Assembly: GCA_011526565.1 (NCBI GenBank)
Contig: WYBL01000083.1
Coordinates: 1-44,762, forward strand
Source: Acidobacteriota bacterium
GTDB lineage: Bacteria > Acidobacteriota > Vicinamibacteria > Fen-336
Direction of reading: 5' to 3'
DNA length: 44,762 nucleotides
Position 1 is the first letter of the stretch; every line of letters begins with the position of its first letter. The position numbers were made by a program, and so were the translations under genes. This document shows positions 16,672-25,765 of this stretch, in pieces. The notes under the pieces were generated by a model, which saw nothing but the letters and a program-made list of their open reading frames with translations, had not been told where the DNA came from and ran no database searches.

Positions 16672-17801
16672 GCGGAGGGCCGGCGTGGCTGCGCGGGCTG
16701 GCGGCGGTCGGCCTGGTCCTGCTCCTGCTGTGGGGCCTCGGGCTGCTGTGGCCTGTGCTGTCCCCCTTCGGCGCGGCGCTGGCGATCGCCTACTTCCTCA
16801 ACCCGCTGGCCAACGCGCTCGAGCGCTTCGCGGACCGCGACCTCGGACGCCGCCCCTGGCTGCGGGCCCGGCTCGACCCGCGGGCCGTCGCGGTCGCGCT
16901 GCTGTGCGCGTTCGTGGTGCTGGTGCTGGCCGTGCTGCTGCTGGTGGCGATTCCCAAGGCGTGGGAGCAGGCGCGGGACGCGGCGGCTTCGGTGCCGCGC
17001 TGGGCGGCGGTCGTGCGGGCCAAGGCCGAGCCGCTGCTGGCGGAACTCAACCTGCGCTACCCGGAAGAGGTGCAGCAGGTCCGCGAGCGCGCGCTCGAGG
17101 CGCTGCGCAGCAACGCCCCGCAGATCCTGACGCCGGTCACGCACGCGATCCAGCAGGCCTTCTCGTCGGCGCTGTCGTTCGTGCTGACGGTGCTGAACTT
17201 GATGGTGGTGCCGGTCTTCGCCGTGTACCTGCTCTACGACATGAACCGCATCCAGGACGGGCTGCGCGAGCTGTGCCCGCACCGGCTGCGGCCCTACCTG
17301 TTCTCGCGGCTGGGCGAGGTCGACCGCCTGCTGTCGGCGTTCGTCCGCGGCCAGATCACGGTGTGCCTGATCCTCGGCACGTTCTACGGGGCCGGTCTCA
17401 GCGCGTGCGGCGTGCCGCTGGGGCTGCTGACGGGGCTGGTGATCGGCTTCTTCAACCTGATCCCCTTCATGTCCTACGTGCTGGGCCTGCCGCTGGCCCT
17501 GACCCTGTCGTGGGTCGACGACCAGAGCCCCGAGCGGCTGCTGGCGGTCGCCGCCGTCTTCACCTTCGGCCAGTTCGTCGAGGGCAACTTCATCACGCCG
17601 CGCATCGTCGGCAGCAGCCTGGGCCTGCACGCGGTGGTGATCATGCTCGCGGTGTTCGCCGGCGGCAGCCTGTTCGGGTTCCTCGGCATGCTGCTCGCGG
17701 TGCCGGTGACGGCCGCGCTCTCGGTCTTCTGGCGCGACGCGCGGGACTGGTACCTGGCCAGCGAGTTCTACCGGCGCGGCGGAGCCGCGCCGACGGGCTA
17801 G
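16668..17801 (+). CDS. AI-2E family transporter (PF01594-type permease)
   Basis: The 377-aa protein has two N-terminal hydrophobic stretches, a soluble amphipathic region (about 100-170), and then a block of five to six membrane segments. The C-terminal block contains the family-typical [16 protein letters not shown] and [20 protein letters not shown], with [12 protein letters not shown] near the end. Members include the disputed AI-2 exporter TqsA and Na+/H+ antiporters; the substrate here is unknown. It starts with GTG, overlapping the pgsA stop by 4 nt. It ends in a CTAG shared with the convergent decarboxylase gene. Confidence 0.85.
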   Translation: MSGGPAWLRGLAAVGLVLLLLWGLGLLWPVLSPFGAALAIAYFLNPLANALERFADRDLGRRPWLRARLDPRAVAVALLCAFVVLVLAVLLLVAIPKAWEQARDAAASVPRWAAVVRAKAEPLLAELNLRYPEEVQQVRERALEALRSNAPQILTPVTHAIQQAFSSALSFVLTVLNLMVVPVFAVYLLYDMNRIQDGLRELCPHRLRPYLFSRLGEVDRLLSAFVRGQITVCLILGTFYGAGLSACGVPLGLLTGLVIGFFNLIPFMSYVLGLPLALTLSWVDDQSPERLLAVAAVFTFGQFVEGNFITPRIVGSSLGLHAVVIMLAVFAGGSLFGFLGMLLAVPVTAALSVFWRDARDWYLASEFYRRGGAAPTG

Positions 17802-18733
17802 ATTCCGAGCCGCTCGCGGAAGTAGGCGATCGTCGGCTCGAGGCCCTCGCGCAGCGCCACCTTCGGCTCCCAGCCGAGGATCGCGCGGGCGCGGGTGATG
17901 TCGGGCTGGCGGACCTTGGGGTCGTCCATCGGCAGCGGGCGGGTCACGATGCGGCTCTTGGAGCCGGTGATCGAGATGATCGTCTCGGCGAGCTGGCGGA
18001 TCGTCATCTCGACCGGGTTGCCCACGTTGACCGGGTTCACCTCGTCCGACTCCATCAGCCGGGTGATGCCCTCGATCAGGTCGGAGACGTAGCACAAGCT
18101 GCGGGTCTGCGAGCCGTCGCCGAAGACCGTGACGTCCTCGTTCTTCAGCGCCTGGGACAGGAAGGCCGGGATCGCGCGGCCGTCTTCGACCCGCATCCGC
18201 GGGCCGTAGGTGTTGAAGATTCGCACGATCCGCGTCTGCACTCCGTGGTAGCGGTGGTAGGCCATCACCATCGCCTCGGCGAAGCGCTTGGCCTCGTCGT
18301 ACACCCCGCGCGGCCCGACGCAGTTGACGTTGCCCCAGTAGTCCTCGCGCTGGGGGTGCACCAGCGGATCGCCGTAGACCTCGGAGGTGGAGGCGATCAG
18401 GATCCGGGCACCCTTGGCCTTGGCCAGCCCCAGCGCGTTGTGGGTGCCGAGGCTGCCGACCTTGAGCGTCTGGATCGGCAGCTTGAGGTAGTCGATCGGC
18501 GAGGCCGGGCTCGCGAAGTGGTAGATGCGGTCGAGCGGCCCGTCGACGTGGATGTAGTTCGTCACGTCGTGCTTGACGAAAACGTAGTCGCGGCCGGAGA
18601 GGCGCTCGACGTTGCGGATGTCGCCCGTCAGCAGGTTGTCCATGCCGATCACGGAGTGGCCGCGGTCCGTCAGCAGCTCGCAGAGGTGGGAGCCGAGGAA
18701 GCCGGCGGCGCCGGTGACGAGGACTCTGGCCAT
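17798..18733 (-). CDS. UDP-glucuronate decarboxylase (UDP-xylose synthase)
   Basis: The 311-aa extended SDR enzyme has GAAGFLG (8-14) for NAD binding, [17 protein letters not shown] with the glutamate expected in UXS enzymes (E118), and YDEAK (Y145, K149) as catalytic pair. The stretches [15 protein letters not shown] and RQPD are also UXS hallmarks. It converts UDP-glucuronate to UDP-xylose with bound NAD+. Its substrate would come from Ugd, encoded 8 kb away in the same polysaccharide locus. It is the last gene of a minus-strand operon, 22 nt after the phosphotransferase gene. Its TAG shares CTAG with the convergent permease gene. Confidence 0.92.
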   Translation of the reverse strand: MARVLVTGAAGFLGSHLCELLTDRGHSVIGMDNLLTGDIRNVERLSGRDYVFVKHDVTNYIHVDGPLDRIYHFASPASPIDYLKLPIQTLKVGSLGTHNALGLAKAKGARILIASTSEVYGDPLVHPQREDYWGNVNCVGPRGVYDEAKRFAEAMVMAYHRYHGVQTRIVRIFNTYGPRMRVEDGRAIPAFLSQALKNEDVTVFGDGSQTRSLCYVSDLIEGITRLMESDEVNPVNVGNPVEMTIRQLAETIISITGSKSRIVTRPLPMDDPKVRQPDITRARAILGWEPKVALREGLEPTIAYFRERLGI

Positions 18734-18755
18734 GGGGGATCTCTCCGGACCTTTC

Positions 18756-20195
18756 CTAGTAGGCGTGCTTCTGTCCGAAGCCGCGCAGCAGGGTGAGCAG
18801 CAGGATCTTGACGTCGAGCAGCAGCGACCAGTTCTCGATGTAGTAGAGGTCGTACTCGATGCGCTTCTCGATCGAGGAGTTGCCGCGCCAGCCGTTGACC
18901 TGGGCCCAGCCGGTGAGGCCGCTCTTGACGCGGTGGCGCAGCATGTACTGCGGGATCCGCTCGCGGAACTGCTCGACGAACGGCGGCCGCTCGGGGCGCG
19001 GCCCGACCAGGCTCATGTCGCCCTTCAGGATGTTGAAGAGCTGGGGCAGCTCGTCGAGGTTGTACTTGCGCAGCACGACCCCGATCGGCGTCCGCCGCGG
19101 GTCGTCTTCCGTCGCGAACACCGGGCCGGTGTCCTTCTCGGCCTCCTCGACCATGGTGCGGAACTTGTAGATCGGGAAGGTCTTGCCGTCGAGCGTCATG
19201 CGCTCCTGGCTGAGCAGAACGGGCCCGCGCCCGCCCTTCCACTTGATCATCAGGGCGATCAGCAGCAGCAGCGGGGAGAGCGCGGCCAGCATCGCGCCGC
19301 CGACGGCGAGGTCCATCAGCCGCTTGCCGACGCTCGCCAGGCCGCGCAGCGGGACCTCGTTGAGGGCGATGATGGGGATGCCGTCGAGGTCTTCCAGCCC
19401 GGCCTTCAGCGTCGCGTACTGCACGAGATCCGGCACCACGCGGATGTCGACGCACTCGTTGGCCACGCAGCGGATCAGCGAGACCAGCCGCGAGTGCTCC
19501 TCGAGCGGCAGCGCGACGTAGAGCTGGTCGATGCGCTCGGCCTCGAGCACGCGGGTGGCGTCGTCGAGGGTGCCGAGCACCGGCAGCCCCTCGACCGGCC
19601 CACGGGCCTGGTCGTCGAGGAAGCCGACCACCCGGTACCCGAGCTCGCGGTGCCCGGCCAGCGTCGAAGCGACAGCGCGGCCGAGCTCGCCGGCGCCGGC
19701 GACCAGCAGGCGGACGTTCTCGCCGGCCGCCCAGCGGCGTTCCAGCCAGGTGCGAAACAGGGCGCGACCGGTGGCCAGCGCCGCCACGTCGAGCACCACG
19801 AACACGCCGAGCACGCCCTGGCTGAACTCCCAGCGCGGCGCGACGTCCGGCTCGTAGAACCAGTAGACCCGCAGGTAGAGCGTGAAGGCGAGCAGGATCG
19901 CGGTCGCGACCACGACGCTCCAGGCCAGCGTGAAGAGCTCGTCGATCCGCGACCTGCCGCGGCGCATGCGGTACAGGCCGTGGAGGTAGAGGACCGCCGG
20001 CCACAGCACCGCGATCACCGGCAGCAGCACGAGGTACGGCTCGAACTCGGGCAGGCCCTTGGTGACCGGCAACCAGCCGGTGACGAGCGGCGAATGGAAA
20101 CGGGCCAGGAAGGCGAGCAGCCACGCGGCTGCCGTGGCCAGCACGTCGACTGCCACGTACGCCGCCGTCAGCAGGCGGGCCTGATCCTTCACCAT
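18756..20195 (-). CDS. Polyprenyl-phosphate sugar-1-phosphate transferase (WcaJ/WbaP-type)
   Basis: The 479-aa protein has four to five N-terminal membrane helices, then a CoA-binding-like Rossmann region (GAGELGRAV), then a membrane-re-entrant helix. The C-terminal catalytic domain has [24 protein letters not shown] and the D-x6-PRP motif ([11 protein letters not shown]). This is the exopolysaccharide polyprenyl glycosylphosphotransferase family. It starts repeat-unit synthesis by moving a sugar phosphate, commonly glucose-1-P or galactose-1-P, from UDP-sugar onto undecaprenyl phosphate. ATG 20195 overlaps the previous gene by 7 nt; a GTG one codon later is also possible. Confidence 0.92.
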   Translation of the reverse strand: MVKDQARLLTAAYVAVDVLATAAAWLLAFLARFHSPLVTGWLPVTKGLPEFEPYLVLLPVIAVLWPAVLYLHGLYRMRRGRSRIDELFTLAWSVVVATAILLAFTLYLRVYWFYEPDVAPRWEFSQGVLGVFVVLDVAALATGRALFRTWLERRWAAGENVRLLVAGAGELGRAVASTLAGHRELGYRVVGFLDDQARGPVEGLPVLGTLDDATRVLEAERIDQLYVALPLEEHSRLVSLIRCVANECVDIRVVPDLVQYATLKAGLEDLDGIPIIALNEVPLRGLASVGKRLMDLAVGGAMLAALSPLLLLIALMIKWKGGRGPVLLSQERMTLDGKTFPIYKFRTMVEEAEKDTGPVFATEDDPRRTPIGVVLRKYNLDELPQLFNILKGDMSLVGPRPERPPFVEQFRERIPQYMLRHRVKSGLTGWAQVNGWRGNSSIEKRIEYDLYYIENWSLLLDVKILLLTLLRGFGQKHAY

Positions 20196-21310
20196 GGAGG
20201 ACGCGTTCCCTGGACCCGACGCGCCTCGAGAGCACGGTCGACGCAGGCCCGGATGCGGCGCTCGAAGACGTCGCGGGAGAAGCTTTCCGCTCGCGAGCGC
20301 AGAACCTGCGGATTAAAGCGCAGCCCCGCGAGGGCGTCAACGGCCGCGCGCAGGCCGCGGGGAGTCGGGTCCTCGAAGACGAGCCCGGTCTCGCCGGCGA
20401 TCACCGATTCGGCGCCGCCGCCTTCGGCGTAGACGACGGCCGGCCGGCCGCACGCCATCGCCTCGACGGGCACGATTCCGAAGTCCTCGACGCCCGGCAG
20501 CAGCACCGCCCGGCAGCCCCGGTACAGCTCGCGCAGTTCGGCGTCGTCGACACGGCCCAGGAAGCGCGCCTCGGGCGGGGCCTGCGCGCGCAGCCGCTCC
20601 GCCTCGGGGCCGGTGCCCACCAGCCGCACCTCGCGGCCGCTGCCCCGATACGCCTCGAGCACCAGTTCCAGGCGCTTGTACGGCACGAGCGCAGAGACCA
20701 CGAGGTCGTAGTCGCCGGGTGCCCCGGGCCCGGGGCTGAAGTACTCGGTGTCGACCGGCGGCGGGATCACCTCCGCGTCGCGGCCGTAGTAGCGCGCGAT
20801 GCGGCCCGCGACGTAGGCCGAGTTGGCGACGAAGTGGTCGACTCCCGCGGCGGTCCAGCGGTCCCAGCCGCGCAGCGCCGCCGCCAGCGCGTGGGCCGCG
20901 GGCCGCAACGCCGCGGGGAAGCGGCCCGGGCCGAAGTAGTCGTCGAAGCGGTCCCACACGTAGCGCATCGGCGTGTGGCAGTAGCAGACGTGGACCGCGT
21001 CGGGGCGCACGAGCACGCTCTTCGCCGCGCAGTGCGACGAGGAGATCACGAGGTCCGCGCCCGAGACGTCGAGCCCCTCGACCGCCAGCGGGAAGAGCGG
21101 CAGATACGAGCGGTAGCGCTCCGCGGCACGGGGCAGGCGGCCGACGAAGCTCTCCTCGATCGGCCGCGCATCGATCTCGGGCGCCACCGAGCCGCGCACG
21201 TGGAGCAGGGTGTGCAGGGTCGCGTCGGGGAACAGCCGCAGCAGCGACAGCAGCACCTTCTCGCCGCCCCGCATCCCGGTCAGCCAGTCGTGGACGAGGG
21301 CGACCTTCAG
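20189..21310 (-). CDS. GT4-family glycosyltransferase (CTG start)
   Basis: The GT-B fold enzyme has an N-terminal VALVHDWLTGMRGGEK motif common to GT4 polysaccharide enzymes and a C-terminal donor site with DFGIVPVEAM, the E/D-x-F-G-x4-E motif. It would add a hexose to the lipid-linked polysaccharide. The best start is CTG at 21310, which gives LKVALVHDW and shares two bases with the stop of the upstream gene (CTGA). No ATG, GTG or TTG occurs nearby in frame. CTG is rare as a bacterial start, so this deserves a check. It overlaps the phosphotransferase gene by 7 nt. Confidence 0.85.
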   Translation of the reverse strand: MKVALVHDWLTGMRGGEKVLLSLLRLFPDATLHTLLHVRGSVAPEIDARPIEESFVGRLPRAAERYRSYLPLFPLAVEGLDVSGADLVISSSHCAAKSVLVRPDAVHVCYCHTPMRYVWDRFDDYFGPGRFPAALRPAAHALAAALRGWDRWTAAGVDHFVANSAYVAGRIARYYGRDAEVIPPPVDTEYFSPGPGAPGDYDLVVSALVPYKRLELVLEAYRGSGREVRLVGTGPEAERLRAQAPPEARFLGRVDDAELRELYRGCRAVLLPGVEDFGIVPVEAMACGRPAVVYAEGGGAESVIAGETGLVFEDPTPRGLRAAVDALAGLRFNPQVLRSRAESFSRDVFERRIRACVDRALEARRVQGTRPPW

Positions 21311-22458
21311 TGGACGGGCTCCGGGCGCCGCGAGGGCAGCGGCGCGCCCAGCGCCCGCGCGTAGGCGCGGTGGGTGGCCTCCACCGAGCGGGCCCACGAG
21401 AACTGCAGCGCGCGCTCGCGCCCGCGGGCCACGAGCCGCGATGCGAGCTCGGCGTCGTCGAGCACGCGGGCGATGCCGTCGGCGATCGCCTCGACCGAGT
21501 AGGGGTCGACCTGGAGCGCGGCGTCGCCGACGACCTCGGGCAGCGAGGAGACGCAGGAGGTCACGACCGGCGCGCCGCAGGCCATGGCCTCCAGCGGCGG
21601 CAGCCCGAAGCCCTCGTAGAGCGAGGGGAACGCGAACACCGCTGCCATCCGGTACAGCGCGGCCAGCGTGGAGTCGGGCACGAAGCCGAAGAAGCGCACG
21701 TCCTGGCGCACGCCGAGCGCCTCCACCGTGCGCCGCAGCGACGGGAAGCGGCCGGCGTCGTCGCCGATCAGGAACAGCTTGAGGTCGTCGAAGCCCGGCC
21801 GCGCCTTGACCCGCGCGAAGGCCTGGACCAGCCGCTCGAGGTTCTTGTGCGGCTTGACGTTGCCCGCGTAGAGCACGAAGCGGCCGCGGACCTGGTAGCG
21901 CTCGCGCACGCGCTCGGTCTCCTCGGGGTCGGGTTCCTCGAGCAGGGCCGGGTCGATCGCGTTGGGCACCACGACGACGTGGTCGGGATCGGTGTCCGGG
22001 TAGAAGCGGAGGATGTCGCGCTTGCTGGCCTCGGAGACCGTCAGCACCAGCGCGCTGCGCCGGATCGCGCTGCCCAGCATGTAGCGGGCGTAGCGGAAGG
22101 CCGCGCGGTTGGGCAGGTACTGCGGGAACAGCAGGTGGATGCAGTCGTGGATCGTGACCACGGCGCGGGTCCGCGCCAGCAGCGGCAGCACGTAGTGCGG
22201 GCAGTGCAGCAGGTCGGCGTGGACCCGCGCCAGCTTCCACGGGATCGAGACGTGCTCGCGCAGCCCGTAGCCCGACGAGTCGTCGACCACCGGCTCGAAG
22301 TTGGCCGCCAGGTCGCGCAGGGTCGCCTCGTCGCCGCGGGCGCAGAAGAGGAGGTAGGTCGTCTCCGTGTCGAGCCGCGCCAGGTGCCGCACCAGGTTGC
22401 GGACGTACGTGCCGATGCCGTAGTCGCGCCACTTTCGTGCGTCGATCGCGATCCTCAT
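21307..22458 (-). CDS. GT4-family glycosyltransferase
   Basis: The 383-aa protein begins [18 protein letters not shown], the usual N-terminal acceptor-side motif with the Gly-rich loop. It contains AGNVKPHKN and the donor-site motif [12 protein letters not shown] (E-x7-E). It is a retaining GT-B enzyme using an NDP-sugar; the actual sugars are unknown. The start is ATG 22458, preceded by a 67-nt gap with an inverted repeat and an extended -10, suggesting an internal promoter in the operon. It couples to the next gene by overlapping stop and start. Confidence 0.9.
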   Translation of the reverse strand: MRIAIDARKWRDYGIGTYVRNLVRHLARLDTETTYLLFCARGDEATLRDLAANFEPVVDDSSGYGLREHVSIPWKLARVHADLLHCPHYVLPLLARTRAVVTIHDCIHLLFPQYLPNRAAFRYARYMLGSAIRRSALVLTVSEASKRDILRFYPDTDPDHVVVVPNAIDPALLEEPDPEETERVRERYQVRGRFVLYAGNVKPHKNLERLVQAFARVKARPGFDDLKLFLIGDDAGRFPSLRRTVEALGVRQDVRFFGFVPDSTLAALYRMAAVFAFPSLYEGFGLPPLEAMACGAPVVTSCVSSLPEVVGDAALQVDPYSVEAIADGIARVLDDAELASRLVARGRERALQFSWARSVEATHRAYARALGAPLPSRRPEPVH

Positions 22459-22462
22459 CGTT

Positions 22463-22481
22463 CCGCGGGCCGTTCCCGCGG
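22463..22481. repeat. Inverted repeat in the leader of a glycosyltransferase gene
   Basis: CCGCGGG-ccgtt-CCCGCGG is a perfect 7-bp stem ending 4 nt before the ATG at 22458. In RNA it would place a stable hairpin in the ribosome-binding region. Confidence 0.5.
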
Positions 22482-22483
22482 GC

Positions 22484-22492
22484 ACGGTAACA
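22484..22492 (-). promoter_or_regulatory. Possible internal extended -10 promoter
   Basis: On the minus strand TGT-TACCGT fits TGn-TAnnnT and lies 25 nt upstream of the ATG at 22458, in the only sizeable gap of the glycosyltransferase operon. Confidence 0.4.
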
Positions 22493-22525
22493 CGCGGCCG
22501 CGGCCGCCGCCAAAAGGCGCGCGGC

Positions 22526-23404
22526 TCAGCCGGAGACGGCCACGGAAAGTGTCGCGCGAGCTTGTGCGAGGCGCCCACGCAGGGCCAGAGTCGCGGCCTC
22601 GGCCGCGATCCGGAGGCGCAGCGCGAGGGCGGCAGCGGCTCCGTTCCAGCGCCGGTAGTAGCGCAGGTGCGAGCGGTGGTAGGCGAGTCGCGACGTGGCG
22701 GACGCCGCCATCGAGGCTCCGACGGCGTGCACGACCTCGGACTCGGCCACGTGCAGCACCCGGCCGCCGGCGTCCCGCAGGCGGCGACACAGGTCGGCGT
22801 CCTCCTCGTAGAGGAAGTAGCCGTCGTCGAAGCCGCCGACCGCGACGAACGCCGAGCGGCGGACCAGGAGGCAGGCGCCCGAGACCCAGTCGCGCTCGCC
22901 GCTCTCGCGCACGAGCCGGGTCACCTCGCTCACCACGTCCGGATCGCGCCGGCGCAGGCCGCGGACCAGCCGGCGCTGACCCGGCTCGGTGAACGGCGTG
23001 AGGTCGGGCCCGAACGAGAGCTGCGGCGTGCCGTCGGGATAGCGGGTGAGCGGGCCCGCGGCCGAGCAGCGCGGCTCCGACAGGGCGCGCGCGATCAGCG
23101 CGCCCAGGGCACCCGCGCGGACCTCGGTGTCGGGGTTGAGGAACAGCAGCCAGGGGGCCGCGGTGGCTGCCGCGCCGCGGTTGCAGGCCGCCGCGAAGCC
23201 GAGGTTGGCGCCGGTCTCGACGAGCTTCGCCTCGGGGAACGAGGCCCGCACGGCACCCGGCGTGCCGTCCGTCGACGCGTTGTCGACGACGACCAGCTCG
23301 AGCGGCTGGGCGCCACCGTCGCGCAGCGAGGCGAGGCAGCGCTCGATGGTGGCGCCGCTCTGCCAGGTGACGACGACGACCGCGATCGTGGGACCCCGAC
23401 TCAT
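22526..23404 (-). CDS. GT2-family glycosyltransferase (rhamnosyltransferase-like)
   Basis: The 292-aa GT-A protein has VVVVTWQSG, VDNASTDGT (nucleotide site), NLGFAAACNRG, the metal-binding NPDTEV, and the acidic YEEDADLCRR near residue 225. These are typical of GT2 enzymes such as WbbL-like rhamnosyltransferases. It has no membrane segment. It acts in the cytoplasm as part of the lipid-linked repeat-unit pathway. ATG 23404 overlaps the stop of the upstream GT4 gene (ATGA). Donor and acceptor cannot be deduced. Confidence 0.9.
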   Translation of the reverse strand: MSRGPTIAVVVVTWQSGATIERCLASLRDGGAQPLELVVVDNASTDGTPGAVRASFPEAKLVETGANLGFAAACNRGAAATAAPWLLFLNPDTEVRAGALGALIARALSEPRCSAAGPLTRYPDGTPQLSFGPDLTPFTEPGQRRLVRGLRRRDPDVVSEVTRLVRESGERDWVSGACLLVRRSAFVAVGGFDDGYFLYEEDADLCRRLRDAGGRVLHVAESEVVHAVGASMAASATSRLAYHRSHLRYYRRWNGAAAALALRLRIAAEAATLALRGRLAQARATLSVAVSG

Positions 23405-24531
23405 GCCGTCACCTCCGTCACCTCCGCCACCTCCGCCAGAAGTTCCCGCAAGGCGCGGGCGCTGCGCGCCCACGAGTGTTCGGCCGCGCGGGTGGAGCCC
23501 GCGGCCCGCAGGGCGGCGCACGCCCCGGCGTCGCCCAGCAGCTCGGCCACCGCGTCGGCGACCTCGTGGGGCCGCTCCGGGTCGACCAGGCAGGCGGCCC
23601 CGGCCAGCACCTCGCCCATCGCAGGAGCGCGGCTGGCGACGACGGGCACTCCGCGGGCCATCGCCTCCAGCGCCGGCAGCCCGAACCCCTCGTAGGCCGA
23701 GAGGAACACGGCCACGTCTGCCGCGGCGTAGAGGTCGGCGAGCTCGGCCTCGGAGACGAAGCCGCGCAGCCGCACGTGGCCGTCGAGACCCAGCTCGCGG
23801 ACGAGAGCGGGCAGGTTGAGTCGCGGCCAGGTGCGGTTCTCGCCGACCAGTTCGAGGCGCGCCGTCGGCACCCGCTTCCGCAGCAGGCACAAGGCCTGCA
23901 GCAGCTCCGGCACGCGGCGGCGGTTGAAGATGGACCCGACGCTGATCAGCAGCGGGCCGCGGGCGCCGAGCCGGGCCCGGGCCGCCTCCCGTGCGGGCGG
24001 CGGCGGCAGGTCGTCGTCGGCGCCCGGCGGCACCACGCGCACGCGGTGGGCCTGCGCGGGGAAGCGCTCGGCCAGCTCGCGGCGGCCGAATTCGGCGAGG
24101 GCGACGATCGCGGTGGAAGTGCGCACGCTGGCCCACACCGTGACCCGGCGCCGGAGCGCCTCGCGGGCGCGGAAGTCCCGCGGCCACGAGAAATAGGAGA
24201 GGTCGTGGACCGCGGTGACGCGGGGCACCGCCAGCCCCAGCGGGCACGTGTAGGCGGGCGCGAAGAAGACGTCGAGCGGATCGCGGCGCGCGCAGCGCGG
24301 CAGGTGCCCGAGCTGCCAGGCGACGCCGCTGCTGCCGCCGGGCCCGGCCTCGCGGACCAGCACGCCTGGCCGCAGCAGCAGCGGGTCCTCGGGCACGGGT
24401 CCGTCGAAGTAGAGGACCAGCCGGTCCTCCGGGACGGGCCACACGCGGAGCAGCGAACGCAGGTAGCGGCCGACGCCGGTCGCGTGGCCCTGCAGCTCGC
24501 GGGCGTCGATCCCGATCGAGAGCGGCCGCAC
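23401..24531 (-). CDS. GT4-family glycosyltransferase
   Basis: The 376-aa enzyme starts at GTG (VRPLSIGIDARELQGHATGVGRY, where the Gly-rich loop follows the first strand). It has HDLSYFSWP, SVGSIFNRR and the donor motif YEGFGLPALEAM. The C-terminus ends in a short Ala/Val/Glu/Thr-rich stretch (EVAEVTEVTA) encoded by near-repeats of a CACCTCCG-type hexanucleotide. Only one base separates its GTG from the previous stop codon. The sugar is unknown. Confidence 0.88.
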   Translation of the reverse strand: MRPLSIGIDARELQGHATGVGRYLRSLLRVWPVPEDRLVLYFDGPVPEDPLLLRPGVLVREAGPGGSSGVAWQLGHLPRCARRDPLDVFFAPAYTCPLGLAVPRVTAVHDLSYFSWPRDFRAREALRRRVTVWASVRTSTAIVALAEFGRRELAERFPAQAHRVRVVPPGADDDLPPPPAREAARARLGARGPLLISVGSIFNRRRVPELLQALCLLRKRVPTARLELVGENRTWPRLNLPALVRELGLDGHVRLRGFVSEAELADLYAAADVAVFLSAYEGFGLPALEAMARGVPVVASRAPAMGEVLAGAACLVDPERPHEVADAVAELLGDAGACAALRAAGSTRAAEHSWARSARALRELLAEVAEVTEVTA

Positions 24532-24532
24532 C

Positions 24533-25642
24533 TCAGCCGACGAGACGGCGGTAGAAGGCGAGCGTCTCGCGCGCGGTGCGGTCCCAGTCGTAGGTCCGCG
24601 CCCGCTCGCGGCCGCGCTGCCGGAGCAGTTCGGCGTGGGCCACGTCGTCCAGCATGCGCTCGATGCCGCGGGCGATGGCACCGGTGTCGAGCGGGTCGAC
24701 CAGCAGCGCGGCGTCGCCCGCGACCTCGGCGAGCGCCGAGCCGCCCGAGCACACGACGGGCAGGCCGGCCGCCATCGCCTCGATCACCGGCAGCCCGAAG
24801 CCTTCCTCGAGCGAAGGCAGCACGAGCATCGCCGAGGCCGCCATCAGGGCCCGGATCTCGGGGGTCGGCAGGTAGCCGACCGCGCGGATCTGGGGGCCGA
24901 GATCGGTGCCCTGGGCCCACAGCGGCCCGGGGCCCACCAGCAGCAGCGGGGGAGTCTCGGGCCGGCGCCGCACGAGGCCGAGGTAGGCCATCGCCAGGTT
25001 GACCAGGTTCTTGCGCTTCTCGTCGCTGCCGACGTAGAGCAGCGCTCCGCGCGGCAGGCGGCGCCGGGCCAGCAGCGCGCTCACCTCGGCTTCGCCCGGC
25101 TCGTTCCAGTAGGCCGGGTCGACGCCGTTCGGGATCACCGCGATCTTCTCGGGCGCGACGTCGAGCAGCAGCCGCGCCTCCGAGGCCGTGTGCTCGGAGA
25201 CGCAGATGACGCCGTCCGCGCGCCGGGCGTGATCGCGCACCAGCGGCGCGTAGTCGCGGCGGATCTCCGCCCGCGTCATCTCCGGGTGCTTGAGGAAGAA
25301 CAGGTCGTGCAGCGTGACCACCCGGCGCCCGCGGCGGGCGGGCACGATCAGCGGGTGCGGCGAGTGCACGACGTCGAGCTCGGCGCCGACCAGGGCGTCG
25401 AGGCTCGGCCAGCCCCAGCGGTTCCAGGCGTGGTTGAGGCCGCGCACGGGCAGTCGGCGGTCGACGAGCCGGGTGTTCTTCGGCCAGTCGCGGTCCCGGT
25501 AGCGTTCGCGGAGCGAGGCGGAGAAGTAGACGAACTCGTCGCCGGGCGCGAGCAGGGGCAGCCGGCGCGCGAGTGCGCCGACGTAGGCGCCGACGCCGGT
25601 GGGTCGGGAGAGGGAAGGCCTGAGGTCGAGTCCGACCCGCAT
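24533..25642 (-). CDS. GT4-family glycosyltransferase, first gene of the minus-strand operon
   Basis: The 369-aa protein begins MRVGLDLRPSLSRPTGVGAY and contains LHDLFFLKHPEM, AVIPNGVDP, YVGSDEKRKN and the donor motif EEGFGLPVIEAM. It is a retaining GT-B glycosyltransferase related to the next gene, so the pair may be an old duplication. It is the promoter-proximal gene of the seven-gene operon, with a sigma70-like promoter just upstream (TATGAT 12 nt before the ATG). It is divergent from ugd. Confidence 0.9.
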   Translation of the reverse strand: MRVGLDLRPSLSRPTGVGAYVGALARRLPLLAPGDEFVYFSASLRERYRDRDWPKNTRLVDRRLPVRGLNHAWNRWGWPSLDALVGAELDVVHSPHPLIVPARRGRRVVTLHDLFFLKHPEMTRAEIRRDYAPLVRDHARRADGVICVSEHTASEARLLLDVAPEKIAVIPNGVDPAYWNEPGEAEVSALLARRRLPRGALLYVGSDEKRKNLVNLAMAYLGLVRRRPETPPLLLVGPGPLWAQGTDLGPQIRAVGYLPTPEIRALMAASAMLVLPSLEEGFGLPVIEAMAAGLPVVCSGGSALAEVAGDAALLVDPLDTGAIARGIERMLDDVAHAELLRQRGRERARTYDWDRTARETLAFYRRLVG

Positions 25643-25654
25643 GGGAGCGCGCGG

Positions 25655-25683
25655 ATCATAGCCCGAAAGTGGCGATGTGTTAC
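25655..25683 (-). promoter_or_regulatory. Promoter of the glycosyltransferase operon
   Basis: On the minus strand GTAACA (25683-25678, four of six matches) is followed by 17 nt and TATGAT (25660-25655, five of six matches), 12 nt before the ATG at 25642. Confidence 0.55.
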
Positions 25684-25686
25684 CCT
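25678..25686 (+). promoter_or_regulatory. Extended -10 promoter of ugd
   Basis: TGT-TACCCT fits the TGn-TAnnnT pattern. It overlaps the -35 box of the divergent operon, so the two promoters should compete or be controlled together. The leader to the GTG at 25766 is about 75 nt and includes a CCCC/GGGG stem around 25694-25707. Confidence 0.45.
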
Positions 25687-25765
25687 CTCGCGCCCCCGAA
25701 AAGGGGTCGCCACAGCGCGGCGCGGCCCTCGGGCCGGCGCCTTTGGGAAACGGAGCGAGAAGGCC

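Noticed and set aside
23401..23440. Short CACCTCCG-type hexanucleotide repeats at the end of a glycosyltransferase gene as a phase-variation tract
   Set aside because: Only three to four imperfect units are present and unit length (6 nt, with variants) keeps the frame, so on/off switching is not supported.
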